Source of the DNA: Sphingomonas yantingensis
Lineage (GTDB): Bacteria > Pseudomonadota > Alphaproteobacteria > Sphingomonadales > Sphingomonadaceae
Direction of reading: 5' to 3'
DNA: 64,000 nt
Assembly (NCBI RefSeq): GCF_014199325.1
Contig: NZ_JACIJJ010000001.1
Span: 992,001-1,056,000 of the forward strand
Shown: positions 17,294-26,595 of the stretch, one piece after another
How the letters are laid out: each line of letters starts with the position of its first letter
How positions within the stretch are numbered: position 1 is the stretch's first letter
The notes under the pieces: model-generated
What the model was told of the DNA's origin: nothing
Databases searched by the model: none
What the model saw: the letters and a program-made list of their open reading frames with translations, nothing else
Program-made: the position numbers and the translations under genes

Positions 17294-17892
17294 CGGTCCA
17301 GCCGGCGCGAGAGGTTGACGAGCATCGCGGCGGTCGCGCCCCAGATGCGGTGGCCCTGCCAGTTGATCTCCATCACCCGCCGCGTCCGCCCGCGCCAGTC
17401 CATGTCGCGCCATTCGCGGCTGGCGGGATCCAGCAGGAAGGCAAGCGGCGGCTCGAAGATCGCCGCGACCTCGCCCGGTTGTGGGCGGAGCGGCAGGTCG
17501 GGGGGGACCACGGCAAGGACGGGCGTCACCTGAAACCCCGTGATCGTGCGATAGGGATCGGCGACGCCAACGACCTGCGCGGTGTGGCGGGGCAGGGCGA
17601 CTTCCTCCTCCGCCTCGCGCAGCGCCGCGGCGACCGCGTCGGCGTCGTCCGCGTCGATCCGGCCACCGGGAAAGGCGACCTGGCCCGCATGGCGCGACAG
17701 GCTGTCGGTGCGGCGAGTCAGCAGCACGCCGGGCTCTGGCCGATCGGTGACCGCAATCAGCACCGCGGCGGGCATCGGATCGCCGCCGGGGTCGAGGTCT
17801 GCGGCACCCAGCGCGGCATCGCCGGGGATCGGCGGCTCGCCATCGGCCGGCGCGCGGGCCATCGCCGCGGCCAGCCGCTCGGCCAGCGTCAC
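17281..17892 (-). CDS. CoA pyrophosphatase, Nudix family
   Basis: 203 residues. The UPF0035 signature LLTRRTDSLSRHAGQVAFPGG precedes a Nudix box with GGRID and REAEEEVAL, typical of enzymes cleaving coenzyme A to 4'-phosphopantetheine and 3',5'-ADP. The GTG start at 17892 overlaps the DUF1285 stop as GTGA, and the gene's end overlaps cca, indicating one tightly coupled transcript. Confidence 0.88.
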   Translation of the reverse strand: MTLAERLAAAMARAPADGEPPIPGDAALGAADLDPGGDPMPAAVLIAVTDRPEPGVLLTRRTDSLSRHAGQVAFPGGRIDADDADAVAAALREAEEEVALPRHTAQVVGVADPYRTITGFQVTPVLAVVPPDLPLRPQPGEVAAIFEPPLAFLLDPASREWRDMDWRGRTRRVMEINWQGHRIWGATAAMLVNLSRRLDRWQH

Positions 17893-18467
17893 GCCGCGAC
17901 CGCGCCGTCGCCGGCGTTCACGGGAAAGAAGCTGCCGTCGCTCCAGACGCCGGGCGGCGTACCGTTCGCCAGCGCGATCTCGACCAGCTCGTAATAGACC
18001 GTCCGCGCGACCAGCGCCTCCAGCCCCCCGCGGACGAGGAGATAGGGGCGCGGTCCCTCCGGCCCGTCGGTGAAGCGCAGCGGATGGTTGGGGCCGGCGG
18101 TCACGAGGTCGCCGGTGTTCAGCCGAAACGCGATCCGCATCGCCTCGCCCGACCCTTCGGCCTTCATCTCGACCGCGACGAAGGGCGCGTCCTCGACCTC
18201 GATGTCGAGCTTCTCGACCGGGGTGACGAGGACGTAGTTCCCCTCCGGCTCGCGGCGCAGAATCGTCGAAAACAGGCGCACCATCTCCTGGCGCGAGATG
18301 GGACTGCCCTGATGCGTCCAGCTGCCGTCGCGGGCGATGCGCATCTCGCTGTCGCCGCAATGCGCGGGGTTCCACTTGTCGACGGGCGGCAGCTTGTCCG
18401 CCTCCGCCAGCCGCGCGATGTCGGCAAGGGAGAGGCTGGCGAGATCGGGGGGCGGCGACATGGGCAT
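17889..18467 (-). CDS. DUF1285 family protein
   Basis: About 192 residues. The pattern PVDKWNPAHCGDSEMRIARD, GSWTHQGSPISRQEMVRLFS and YVLVTPVEKLDIEVED is that of DUF1285, a conserved proteobacterial family of beta-rich proteins with no settled function. The start could be 18467 or 18461; neither has a strong ribosome binding site. It leads the DUF1285-Nudix-cca operon, divergent from marR across a region with a probable operator. Confidence 0.8.
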   Translation of the reverse strand: MPMSPPPDLASLSLADIARLAEADKLPPVDKWNPAHCGDSEMRIARDGSWTHQGSPISRQEMVRLFSTILRREPEGNYVLVTPVEKLDIEVEDAPFVAVEMKAEGSGEAMRIAFRLNTGDLVTAGPNHPLRFTDGPEGPRPYLLVRGGLEALVARTVYYELVEIALANGTPPGVWSDGSFFPVNAGDGAVAA

Positions 18468-18530
18468 GGTTCGGACGGCAATGGGTCGCGCGCGCGCGAT
18501 TGGCAAGCCGGATCGCGCCGAAACGGGATC

Positions 18531-18554
18531 GGTGTATGCTTCGACAAATACACC
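18531..18554. promoter_or_regulatory. Inverted repeat, probable MarR operator
   Basis: Perfect 7-bp arms GGTGTAT (18531-18537) and ATACACC (18548-18554), with a 10-base spacer, 55 bases before the marR start and 64 bases before the divergent DUF1285 start. The length and symmetry suit a winged-helix MarR dimer, and the position would allow control of both directions. Binding is inferred. Confidence 0.6.
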
Positions 18555-18609
18555 CGGCCCGCGCTATGCACGTCGTCCGACTCGCGTGATTTCCGGGGGA
18601 TGACGCCAA

Positions 18610-19086
18610 GTGACCGTTCTCGATCTCGACGCTTTCCTGCCCTACCGCCTCTCGCTCGCGTCCAACACGGTGTCGAGCGCGATCGCCACCATCTATCAGT
18701 CGATGTTCGGGCTGCGCGTGCCCGAATGGCGGCTCGTCTGTGTGCTGGCCGAGGGGAAGGGCATGACGCAGCAGGCGCTTGGCGTCCGGACGCAGATGGA
18801 CAAGGTAACGGTCAGCCGCGCGGCGATCGCGCTGGCCGAGCGGGGGCTCGTCGCACGCGTCCCCAATCCGGGCGACCAGCGCAGCCGCGTCCTTAACCTC
18901 ACCGATTCGGGGCGCGAGCTCTATGCCGCGGTCGCGCCCAAGGCGCTGGAGATGGAGCGGGCGCTGTTCGCCGGGTTCAGCGATGCCGAGCGCGTACAGC
19001 TTCGCGACATGCTGATCCGCGTCGAGCAGGCGGTGTCGGCGATCGCACCGGCGGCGATGGCGGAGGGCGCCGGCCTGTCCGTCTGA
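18610..19086 (+). CDS. MarR family transcriptional regulator
   Basis: 158 residues. The winged helix-turn-helix shows GMTQQALGVRTQMDKVTVSRA as recognition part (written here as its positions about 52-72) and the wing RVPNPGDQRSRVLNL; helices at both ends form the dimer. The GTG at 18610 has a GGGGGA about 9 bases upstream. The ligand is unknown. It is divergent from the DUF1285 operon and 85 bases upstream of glcB; either could be a target. Confidence 0.88.
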   Translation: MTVLDLDAFLPYRLSLASNTVSSAIATIYQSMFGLRVPEWRLVCVLAEGKGMTQQALGVRTQMDKVTVSRAAIALAERGLVARVPNPGDQRSRVLNLTDSGRELYAAVAPKALEMERALFAGFSDAERVQLRDMLIRVEQAVSAIAPAAMAEGAGLSV

Positions 19087-19171
19087 CCGGCTTGATCGCG
19101 CGCGCCGGGCGTGCTCCAAGTCGTCGGGCCTCCCCAGGCGTCGATGATTCATTGCCGAGGAGCCGACCCCT

Positions 19172-21274
19172 GTGACCGTCATGACTTCGCGTGCCGCCCT
19201 GTCGGTGGCCGAACCGCTCGCCCGTTTCATCGAGGACCGGGTGCTGCCGGGGCTGGAAATCGCGCCCGAGGCGTTCTGGGCCGGGGCGGCGGCGATCTTC
19301 GAGCAATTTGTGCCCGAGAATCGCTCGCTGCTCGACACGCGCGACGAGATGCAGGCGCGGCTCGATGGCTGGCATGGCGACCATGCGGGCCAGCCGATCG
19401 ACCCGGCAGACTATCAGGCGTTCTTGCGCGAGATCGGCTATATCGTCCCCGAACCCGGCGACTTCACGATCGGCACCGAGAATGTGGACGCAGAGGTGGC
19501 GACGCTTGCCGGGCCGCAGCTCGTCGTGCCGGTCCTCAACGCCCGCTTCCTGCTAAACGCCGCCAATGCGCGGTGGGGGAGCTTGTACGACGCGCTTTAC
19601 GGCACCGACGCACTGCCCGGCGAGGCGCAGCCCGGCGGGTATGACGCCGAACGCGGGGCACAGGTCGTCGCGGCGGCCAAGGCGTTCCTCGACCGGGCGG
19701 TGCCGCTGGTGGGCAAAAGCTGGGCCGAACACACAGAAGGCGCGCTGATCCTCGCCGATCCTGCGCAGTTCGTGGGGCAGAACGGCGCGAACCTGCTGCT
19801 GCGCCACCACGGCCTGCATATCGAGGTGGTGATCGACCGCAGCCACCCGGTCGGCCGCGACGATCCGGCGGGGATCGCCGACGTGATCCTCGAATCGGCG
19901 CTGACGACGATCGTCGACCTCGAGGATTCGGTCGCGGCGGTGGATGCGGAGGACAAGGTCGCCGCCTATGCCAACTGGCTGGGCCTGATGAAGGGTGACC
20001 TGGAGGAGACGTTCGACAAGGGCGGGCGGACCGTCACCCGGGCGCTCAATCCCGACCGCGAATACCGGGTCGGCGACCAGCCGCTGACGCTGCCGGGTCG
20101 CAGCCTGCTCTTCGTGCGCAATGTCGGCCACCTGATGACGACGCCAGCGGTGCATCTGGCCGACGGGACCGAGGCGCCCGAGGGTATTCTCGATGCGATC
20201 GTCACCAGCCTAATCGGCCTCTACGACCTGCGCGGGCTCGGCCGCTTTCGCAACAGCCGCGCGGGCTCGATCTACATCGTGAAGCCCAAGATGCACGGGC
20301 CGGACGAGGCGGCGTTCACCAACCGCCTGTTCGACGCGGTCGAGGATCTGCTCGGCCTGGGCCGCCACACGATCAAGGTGGGCGTGATGGACGAGGAGCG
20401 GCGAACCTCCGCCAATCTCGCCGCCTGCATCCATGCGGTGAAGGACCGGATCGTCTTCATCAACACCGGCTTCCTCGACCGCACCGGCGACGAGATCCAT
20501 ACCGCGATGGCGGGCGGCGCAGTGATCCCCAAGGGCGAGATGAAGGGGAGCGCGTGGATCAAGGCCTATGAGGATCGTAATGTTCTGATCGGCCTTCGCC
20601 ACGGCCTTGGCGGACGGGCGCAGATCGGCAAGGGCATGTGGGCGGCGCCCGACCGGATGGCCGACATGCTGCGCGAGAAGGTCGCGCACCCGCAATCGGG
20701 CGCGTCGACCGCCTGGGTGCCGAGCCCGACCGCCGCGACGCTGCACGCGATGCACTATCACGAGGTCGACGTGGCCGCGCGGCAGGCGGCGCGGGCGGAG
20801 GAGCCGGTGCCGGGGCTGGGCAAGTTGCTCGACGTGCCGCTGGCGACGGGCCGCAACTGGTCGCGCGAGGAGATCGCGCGGGAGCTCGACAACAATGCCC
20901 AAGGCATCCTCGGCTATGTCGTGCGCTGGGTCGATCAGGGCGTCGGCTGTTCGAAGGTGCCCGACATCAACGATGTGGGACTGATGGAGGACCGCGCGAC
21001 GCTGCGCATCTCGTCGCAGATCCTCGCCAACTGGCTGCGTCACGGTATCGCGAGCGAGGAGGAGATCGAGGCGGCGCTCCGGCGCATGGCGGCGAAGGTC
21101 GATGCGCAGAATGCGAGCGATCCGGCCTATCGCCCGATGGCGGGGCACTGGGAGGACAGCCTCGCCTTTCAGGCGGCGCGCGCGCTGGTGTTCGAGGGTG
21201 GGCATCAGCCCAACGGCTATACCGAGCCGCTGCTGCATCGGTTTCGGCGGCAGATAAAGGCGGGGCAGCACTGA
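19172..21274 (+). CDS. glcB: Malate synthase G
   Basis: 700 residues, glyoxylate-bypass enzyme: glyoxylate plus acetyl-CoA to malate. The TIM barrel has [17 protein letters not shown], the Arg of [33 protein letters not shown], and the catalytic Cys/Asp stretch [17 protein letters not shown]. Length is about the E. coli GlcB length (723). I start at the GTG at 19172, with GGAG 9 bases upstream; an ATG at 19181 is possible. No isocitrate lyase gene is in view. Confidence 0.95.
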   Translation: MTVMTSRAALSVAEPLARFIEDRVLPGLEIAPEAFWAGAAAIFEQFVPENRSLLDTRDEMQARLDGWHGDHAGQPIDPADYQAFLREIGYIVPEPGDFTIGTENVDAEVATLAGPQLVVPVLNARFLLNAANARWGSLYDALYGTDALPGEAQPGGYDAERGAQVVAAAKAFLDRAVPLVGKSWAEHTEGALILADPAQFVGQNGANLLLRHHGLHIEVVIDRSHPVGRDDPAGIADVILESALTTIVDLEDSVAAVDAEDKVAAYANWLGLMKGDLEETFDKGGRTVTRALNPDREYRVGDQPLTLPGRSLLFVRNVGHLMTTPAVHLADGTEAPEGILDAIVTSLIGLYDLRGLGRFRNSRAGSIYIVKPKMHGPDEAAFTNRLFDAVEDLLGLGRHTIKVGVMDEERRTSANLAACIHAVKDRIVFINTGFLDRTGDEIHTAMAGGAVIPKGEMKGSAWIKAYEDRNVLIGLRHGLGGRAQIGKGMWAAPDRMADMLREKVAHPQSGASTAWVPSPTAATLHAMHYHEVDVAARQAARAEEPVPGLGKLLDVPLATGRNWSREEIARELDNNAQGILGYVVRWVDQGVGCSKVPDINDVGLMEDRATLRISSQILANWLRHGIASEEEIEAALRRMAAKVDAQNASDPAYRPMAGHWEDSLAFQAARALVFEGGHQPNGYTEPLLHRFRRQIKAGQH

Positions 21275-21278
21275 GGCG

Positions 21279-22511
21279 TCAGGCGGCGGGCTTCACCAAT
21301 GTCACCTGTGCCACGGTGATGCCGCCGCCGCGGAAGCCGCCCTCGCAATACATGAGGTAATAGCGCCAGAGATTGCGGAACGCGGCGTCGAGGTCGGCGG
21401 GGAGCCGCCCCTCGGCCTCCGCGCGGTCGAATGCGGTGCGCCAGCGATGCAGCGTTTCGGCATAATCGAGGCCGAAGGCGTGGGCGTCCCGCCATTCGAG
21501 GCCCGCGCGCTCGGCGATCGCGCGGAAGCGGCTTTCGGAGATCAGCATCCCGCCGGGGAAGACATAGCTCTGGATGAAGTCGACGTTGCGTGCGTATGCC
21601 GCGAAGATCGCATCGTCGATCGCGATATACTGGATCGCCGCGCGGCCGCCGGGTTTCAACAGGCGCGCGACGGCGGCGAGATAGTCGGGCCAATAGGCCT
21701 CACCCACCGCCTCGACCATCTCGATGCTGGCGATCGCGTCATAGGTGCCGGTCGCGTCGCGATAGTCGGTCAGCGACACCTCGACATTGGGAAGGCCGAG
21801 CGCGCGGACGTGCGCCGCCTGCTCGGTCGAGAGCGTCAGGCCGTGGACATGCCGCCCGCCCTCGCTGGCGGTGCGCGCGAACGATCCCCAGCCGCAGCCG
21901 ATTTCGAGGATGCGGTCGCCGGGCCTCGTCGCCGTCCGGTTGAGGATCGCGGCGAGCTTGCGGTGCTGCGCGGCCTCCAGCGGCTCGGCGGGGTCGGCGA
22001 AGATCGCGCTCGAATAGGTCAGCGTCTCGTCGAGCCACGCGGCGTAGAAGTCGTTGCCGAGGTCGTAGTGATAGGCGACGTTCTGACGCGCGCCCTTGCG
22101 GTCGTTGCGGCGCGCCAGATGCGCGATCCGGCGCGCGAGCCGCGACCAAGGGCGCGCGCGGGCGGTGTCGCCGAGGCCCTGCCGATTGGCGACGAACAGC
22201 TCGAACAGCGCGGTCGGATCGGGGCTGGCCCATTCGCCAGCCACCCACGCTTCGTACCAGCCCGACGAGCCGCCGGTGGCAAGGCGATAGAGCGCGCGCC
22301 AGTGGCGAAGGTCGACCACCGCCGCCGCGCCCGGCGCCCGCCCTCCCATCCGGCGAAACCCGCCGCCCGGCAGCGTCACGTCGAGCGATCCGGTCGCCAG
22401 CCCGCGGTCGATGCGGTCGAGCAGCGGCACGAACAATCGGTCGAGGCCACCGAGCAGCGTCCGGTTGACCTCGCCCGTCCGGCGTCCCCTGTTGCGAAGC
22501 ATCCCGCTCAT
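21279..22511 (-). CDS. Cyclopropane-fatty-acyl-phospholipid synthase family protein
   Basis: 410 residues. The SAM motif ILEIGCGWGSFA, the family signature YHYDLGNDFYAAWLDETLTYSS and the late segment RNLWRYYLMYCEGGFRGG are those of the CFA synthase/mycolic acid methyltransferase family. It probably methylenates the double bond of unsaturated phospholipid acyl chains in the inner membrane. It runs in the same direction as the photolyase gene, 37 bases apart, suggesting co-transcription. Confidence 0.9.
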   Translation of the reverse strand: MSGMLRNRGRRTGEVNRTLLGGLDRLFVPLLDRIDRGLATGSLDVTLPGGGFRRMGGRAPGAAAVVDLRHWRALYRLATGGSSGWYEAWVAGEWASPDPTALFELFVANRQGLGDTARARPWSRLARRIAHLARRNDRKGARQNVAYHYDLGNDFYAAWLDETLTYSSAIFADPAEPLEAAQHRKLAAILNRTATRPGDRILEIGCGWGSFARTASEGGRHVHGLTLSTEQAAHVRALGLPNVEVSLTDYRDATGTYDAIASIEMVEAVGEAYWPDYLAAVARLLKPGGRAAIQYIAIDDAIFAAYARNVDFIQSYVFPGGMLISESRFRAIAERAGLEWRDAHAFGLDYAETLHRWRTAFDRAEAEGRLPADLDAAFRNLWRYYLMYCEGGFRGGGITVAQVTLVKPAA

Positions 22512-22548
22512 CCGCCGCCCCTTGGGCCAGCAGGGGCGGGTTAGGCAA

Positions 22549-23919
22549 TCACTTCGTTTTCTTCGCCGCCTCCAGCGCGCGCTCGCGGGCCTCGCGGTGG
22601 CCGATGATCTTGGGCGGATAGGCCCTCGGTCGGCATCCCGCCTCGTCCGGATCGTGGATCGCGGCGTCCTTCAGGTCCTTGAGCTCGGGCACCCATTCGC
22701 GGATGTAGTCGGCGGCGTCGAACTTCTCCGACTGGGTGAGCGGGGCCATGATGCGCACGAACATGTTCGAATCGACTCCCGATCCGGCAGTCCATTGCCA
22801 GTTGACCGCGTTCGACCCGTAATCGGCATCGACGAGGCAGTCCCAGAACCACCGCTCGCCCTCGCGCCAGTCGATCAGCAGATGCTTGATGAGAAAGCTC
22901 GCCGTAATCATCCGCACGCGGTTGTGCATCCAGCCCGTCTGCCAGAGCTGGCGCATCCCGGCATCGACGATCGGATAGCCGGTGCGGCCCTGCTGCCACG
23001 CTTTCAGATCGTCCTTCGCGGCCTTGCCGGTCCGCCACGGCAGCTTGTCGAAATTGTCGCGCGCATTCTCGGTCGCATAGGCGGGGAATTGCAGGATGAC
23101 GTTCTGCGCATAGTCCCGCCAGCCAAGTTCGGAGAGGAACGTCTCGACCGATCCGCCGGCGTCCGCGGTCTTGTGCCAAGCCTGCGCACCCGAAATCTCG
23201 CCGAAATGGAGATGCGGGGAGAGGCGCGAGCTGCCCTCGATCGATGGGAAGTTGCGTTCCTCATCATACTTGCCCGCATGGCGAATAAACGCGTCGAGTC
23301 GCTTGTGCGCGCCGTCCTCGCCCGGCTGCCAGTCGGCGAATCCCTTCGCCCAGTCGGGCTTGGACGGCAGCAGCGCCCAGTCGGCGAGCTGGTCGGAGGC
23401 GGGCCATTTGGACAGCGCGGGGATGTCGCGCGGTCGCTGGAGCGGATCGGCGGGCGGCATGTGCTGCTTCAGCGCGCGCCAGAAGGGGGTGTAGATGCGG
23501 AACGGCTTGCCCGCGCCCGTCGTGACCGAGCCGGGGCGGGCGAGGTAGTTGCCGTCGTGGCAGTAGAGTTCGAGGTCCTTCGCGACCGCTCGCTCGGCAT
23601 TGCGCCACCACGGTTCCCAATGGCGGATGCAGTGGACGCGGGCGGCGCCGGTTTCCTTCGCCAGCTTTGCCAGCACCTCTGCCGACTTACCGCGGCGCAG
23701 GATCAGGCGCGATCCCTTGTCCTTCAGATCGGCGGCGAGGCTTTCGAGGCTGTGGTGCAGCCACCAGCGCGACGCGCCGCCCATCGCGTGATGCTTCGGC
23801 GCGTCGTCGTCGAGAATGTAGACCGGGATGACCGGCCCGTCCTGACACGCCGCGGCAAGCGCCGGCTGGTCGGCAAGGCGCAGGTCGCGGCGGAACCAGA
23901 GGATGACGGGATCGGGCAT
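22549..23919 (-). CDS. phrB: Deoxyribodipyrimidine photo-lyase
   Basis: 456 residues, class I CPD photolyase. The N-terminal antenna domain opens with VILWFRRDLRLADQPAL; the FAD domain has EERNFPSIEGSSRLSPHLHFG, TGYPIVDAGMRQLWQTGWMHN and NWQWTAGSGVDS. It uses blue light to split cyclobutane pyrimidine dimers. The C-terminal Lys-rich end (ALEAAKKTK) is normal for the family. Confidence 0.94.
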   Translation of the reverse strand: MPDPVILWFRRDLRLADQPALAAACQDGPVIPVYILDDDAPKHHAMGGASRWWLHHSLESLAADLKDKGSRLILRRGKSAEVLAKLAKETGAARVHCIRHWEPWWRNAERAVAKDLELYCHDGNYLARPGSVTTGAGKPFRIYTPFWRALKQHMPPADPLQRPRDIPALSKWPASDQLADWALLPSKPDWAKGFADWQPGEDGAHKRLDAFIRHAGKYDEERNFPSIEGSSRLSPHLHFGEISGAQAWHKTADAGGSVETFLSELGWRDYAQNVILQFPAYATENARDNFDKLPWRTGKAAKDDLKAWQQGRTGYPIVDAGMRQLWQTGWMHNRVRMITASFLIKHLLIDWREGERWFWDCLVDADYGSNAVNWQWTAGSGVDSNMFVRIMAPLTQSEKFDAADYIREWVPELKDLKDAAIHDPDEAGCRPRAYPPKIIGHREARERALEAAKKTK

Positions 23920-23958
23920 GCGGGCCTTTCGTGACGTGCGATGGCGACGCCCGTCGGC

Positions 23959-24900
23959 CTAAACCGTTCCCGCAGCCTCGCGACCCGGTCCAAGGGCGGT
24001 ATCGCCCAGCATCGCCTGGCCCAATGCCAGGATCGAGGCGACGTGGCGCGCCGCTACCTCCATCCCGTCGCTGCCGTATCCGCCGCCGAGCGCGCTCGCG
24101 ACGGGCAGCCGGCGGGCCAGGGCGAGGCGGGCGATCAGCCGCTCGCGCCGGGCAAGGCCGTCGAGGGTGAGCGACAGGCGACCCAGCCGGTCGCTCTCGA
24201 ACGGATCGACGCCCGCCTGATAGAGGATCAGGTCCGGACCGAATCCGTCGATCATCGGCGTCAGCGTCGCCTCAAGCGTCGCCAGATAATCGTCGTCGGT
24301 CACGCCGTCGGGCAGGGGCACGTCGAGCGTCGAGACCGCCTTCCGCACCGGAAAGTTCTTCTCCGCATGGATCGAATAGGTGGCGATGCCCGGTCGCCCG
24401 GCGGTGAGTGCGGCGGTGCCGTCGCCCTGATGCACGTCGCAATCGACGATCAGCACGCGCCCGACCGTCCCTTCCTCGACCAGCCGGATGGCGGAGATGG
24501 CGAGGTCGTTGAACACGCAATAGCCCGCCCCCGTGTCCGCCAGCGCATGGTGACTGCCCCCCGCGGTGTTCGCCGCATAACCGCGTTCGAGCGCCAGCCG
24601 CGCGGCAAGGTACGTGCCGCCCGGCACGGCCTGCGACCGGGCAGCGACGGCGGGCGTCACCGGAAAGCCGATGCGCCGTTCCTTGAGCGGCGGCACGCGC
24701 GCCTCGATCACTTCGGCGACGTAATCGTCGTCATGCGCCGCCTCCAGCCAGCGGCGCGGCATCGGTTCGGGTTCATGCCAGTCGAGCGCGGCATCGCTCG
24801 CGCGGAGCAGGTCGCGGACGAGGCCGTTCTTGTTCCACTGGTATCCGCTGCGCACGGGGGCGGGGGCGACGTAATCGGGGTGGTGGACAATCGGGATCAC
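23959..24900 (-). CDS. Histone deacetylase family protein
   Basis: 313 residues, zinc-dependent arginase/deacetylase fold. The catalytic His pair is in GGSHHALADTGAGYCVFND, the metal ligands in DCDVHQGDGT and QAGVDPFESDRLG, and the transition-state Tyr in GGGYGSDG. Bacterial members act on acetylated polyamines, acetoin-related compounds or small molecules, so the substrate here is open. It is divergent from rppH, with 51 bases between the starts. Confidence 0.88.
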   Translation of the reverse strand: MIPIVHHPDYVAPAPVRSGYQWNKNGLVRDLLRASDAALDWHEPEPMPRRWLEAAHDDDYVAEVIEARVPPLKERRIGFPVTPAVAARSQAVPGGTYLAARLALERGYAANTAGGSHHALADTGAGYCVFNDLAISAIRLVEEGTVGRVLIVDCDVHQGDGTAALTAGRPGIATYSIHAEKNFPVRKAVSTLDVPLPDGVTDDDYLATLEATLTPMIDGFGPDLILYQAGVDPFESDRLGRLSLTLDGLARRERLIARLALARRLPVASALGGGYGSDGMEVAARHVASILALGQAMLGDTALGPGREAAGTV

Positions 24901-24951
24901 GCATCCCTAGTTAGGCACCCTACGCCCCCCGCGCCAATCCCCGGAGCCGAT

Positions 24952-25452
24952 ATGTCCGACATCGCCGACCTGCCCTATCGCCCCTGCGCCGGCGTGATGC
25001 TGCTCAACGACCGGGGCGAGGTGTTCGTCGGCCAGCGGCTCGATTCGGTTGTGGAGGCGTGGCAGATGCCGCAGGGCGGGATCGACCCGGGCGAAGCGCC
25101 GCTCGACGCGGCGATCCGCGAATTGGGCGAGGAAGTGGGGATCACGCCCGACAAGGTCGAGCTGGTGGCCGAGGCGCCGGACGAGCTCTTCTACGACCTG
25201 CCCGAGGAGCTGATCGGCCGCATCTGGAAGGGTAAGTGGCGCGGGCAGCGGCAGCGCTGGTTCCTGTTCCGCTTCACCGGCACCGATGCTGATGTGAACA
25301 TCCAGACCGCCGAACCCGAGTTCCGCGCCTGGCGCTGGGTCCAGCCGGAGGCGCTTCCGGAGCTGATCGTGCCGTTCAAGCGCGACCTTTATAAAAAACT
25401 CTTGTCGATCTTCGGCGAAGCGCTCCGCACGCACGGTGGATCGGTTCGCTGA
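24952..25452 (+). CDS. rppH: RNA pyrophosphohydrolase
   Basis: 166 residues. It removes pyrophosphate from the 5' end of mRNA, opening it to RNase E-type decay, or hydrolyses dinucleoside polyphosphates. Seen: YRPCAGVMLLNDRGEVFVGQR, WQMPQGGIDPGE and the Nudix helix RELGEEVG, then LPEELIGRIWKGKWRGQRQ and WRWVQPEALPELIVPFKR, all RppH/IalA hallmarks. GGAG lies 6 bases before the ATG. Confidence 0.93.
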   Translation: MSDIADLPYRPCAGVMLLNDRGEVFVGQRLDSVVEAWQMPQGGIDPGEAPLDAAIRELGEEVGITPDKVELVAEAPDELFYDLPEELIGRIWKGKWRGQRQRWFLFRFTGTDADVNIQTAEPEFRAWRWVQPEALPELIVPFKRDLYKKLLSIFGEALRTHGGSVR

Positions 25453-25511
25453 TCGAGCGGGCTTGCCCTAGCGTCATCCTGTCGCCGCCTTTGGGCGGTT
25501 AGGAGGCGACG

Positions 25512-26426
25512 ATGCCGCTCTTGCAATCCTTCCCCCTTGTCGCCGTGGCGATCGTGTCGGGCGACGACCCGATCCAGCAGGCGCAGCCGGTGACGATCCC
25601 GGTCGAGCTCAAGGCGATGCTCGACGCCGCGATCGCCAGCGGGAACGAGGGCGAGGTCGACACGCTCGTCAAATACGCCAACCTGACCAAGATCCCCGCC
25701 GCCCCGGCGATGGCGCGGATCGCGCAGGCGTGGAAGAACGACCGCTATGCCAGCGCCCAGCAGCGGCTGCGCGAAGCGGACTTCCTCTCGCTCATCAAGG
25801 GGCGGGCAGAGGTCGCGGCGTTCCAGCAGGGCGGCAATTCGGACAATGTCGGCGTCTCCGCCAAGCTGGAAGTGACGCGCGAAGGGCTTCGCTGGCGCCA
25901 CAAATGGATGGCGCAGGCGGACTATCAGGAAAGCTTCGGCGTCGTCTCGCGCGAGCGCTACGTCGCGGCGTACGAGCCCAACTACAAGGTCGACGACCGC
26001 CTCTATTTCTATGGCGCGGCGCAGTTCGAGGCGGATCGCTTCCTCGGCTATACCAGCCGCTATTCGGCGTCGGTTGGCGCGGGCTACACGCCGATCAAGC
26101 GGACGGGCATGTCGCTGGAGGTCGAACTGGGGCCGGCGTTCCGGCGCACCGACTTCATCGACCAGACGCTCGAAAACAACATCGCTGCGCGCGGGTCGGT
26201 CGACTTCGACTGGCAATTGTCGCCCAGCCTGTCGTTCCGTCAAGACGCCTCGGCCTATCTCCAGTCGGCGAACAGCACGATTTCGAGCGTGTCCGCGCTC
26301 AGCGCGAAAGTGCTCGGGCCGCTGCAGATGCAGCTTTCCTATGTGGTGCAATATGAATCGCAGCCGCCGGTGGGGCGGGTGAGCACCGACACAACGAGCC
26401 GCGCATCGCTGGTCTACGCCTTCTGA
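25512..26426 (+). CDS. DUF481 outer membrane protein
   Basis: 304 residues. After a signal-like N-terminus and a helical region (about 25-90, AMARIAQAWKNDRYASAQQR), the rest is alternating beta-strand, ending in SRASLVYAF with the terminal Phe used by the BAM complex. The pattern matches the DUF481/YdiY family of small outer-membrane beta-barrels, sometimes salt-induced. The function is unknown. Confidence 0.82.
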   Translation: MPLLQSFPLVAVAIVSGDDPIQQAQPVTIPVELKAMLDAAIASGNEGEVDTLVKYANLTKIPAAPAMARIAQAWKNDRYASAQQRLREADFLSLIKGRAEVAAFQQGGNSDNVGVSAKLEVTREGLRWRHKWMAQADYQESFGVVSRERYVAAYEPNYKVDDRLYFYGAAQFEADRFLGYTSRYSASVGAGYTPIKRTGMSLEVELGPAFRRTDFIDQTLENNIAARGSVDFDWQLSPSLSFRQDASAYLQSANSTISSVSALSAKVLGPLQMQLSYVVQYESQPPVGRVSTDTTSRASLVYAF

Positions 26427-26541
26427 TCGACGGTCGCGCGCCGCGAGCGCGGCTTGGCCGCCGACAAGGAATTGCCGCAGCGCCGATCCGCGCAGACGAT
26501 GTAGGTTCCGGGTTCCAGACCGCTATAGAGGGACGCCGAGC

Positions 26542-26595
26542 ATGACCATCGACGGGCGCACGCATGCCGGTCATGGAGCCGGACGACTGCGTTGA
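26542..26595 (+). other. Candidate 17-residue leader peptide upstream of the TauE permease
   Basis: ATG at 26542 begins an 18-codon frame, peptide MTIDGRTHAGHGAGRLR, whose TGA shares its A with the permease ATG (TGATG at 26593-26597). GAGGGA lies about 8 bases before the leader ATG, whereas the permease start has no well-placed ribosome binding site. This suggests translation of the permease by re-initiation. Confidence 0.45.
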
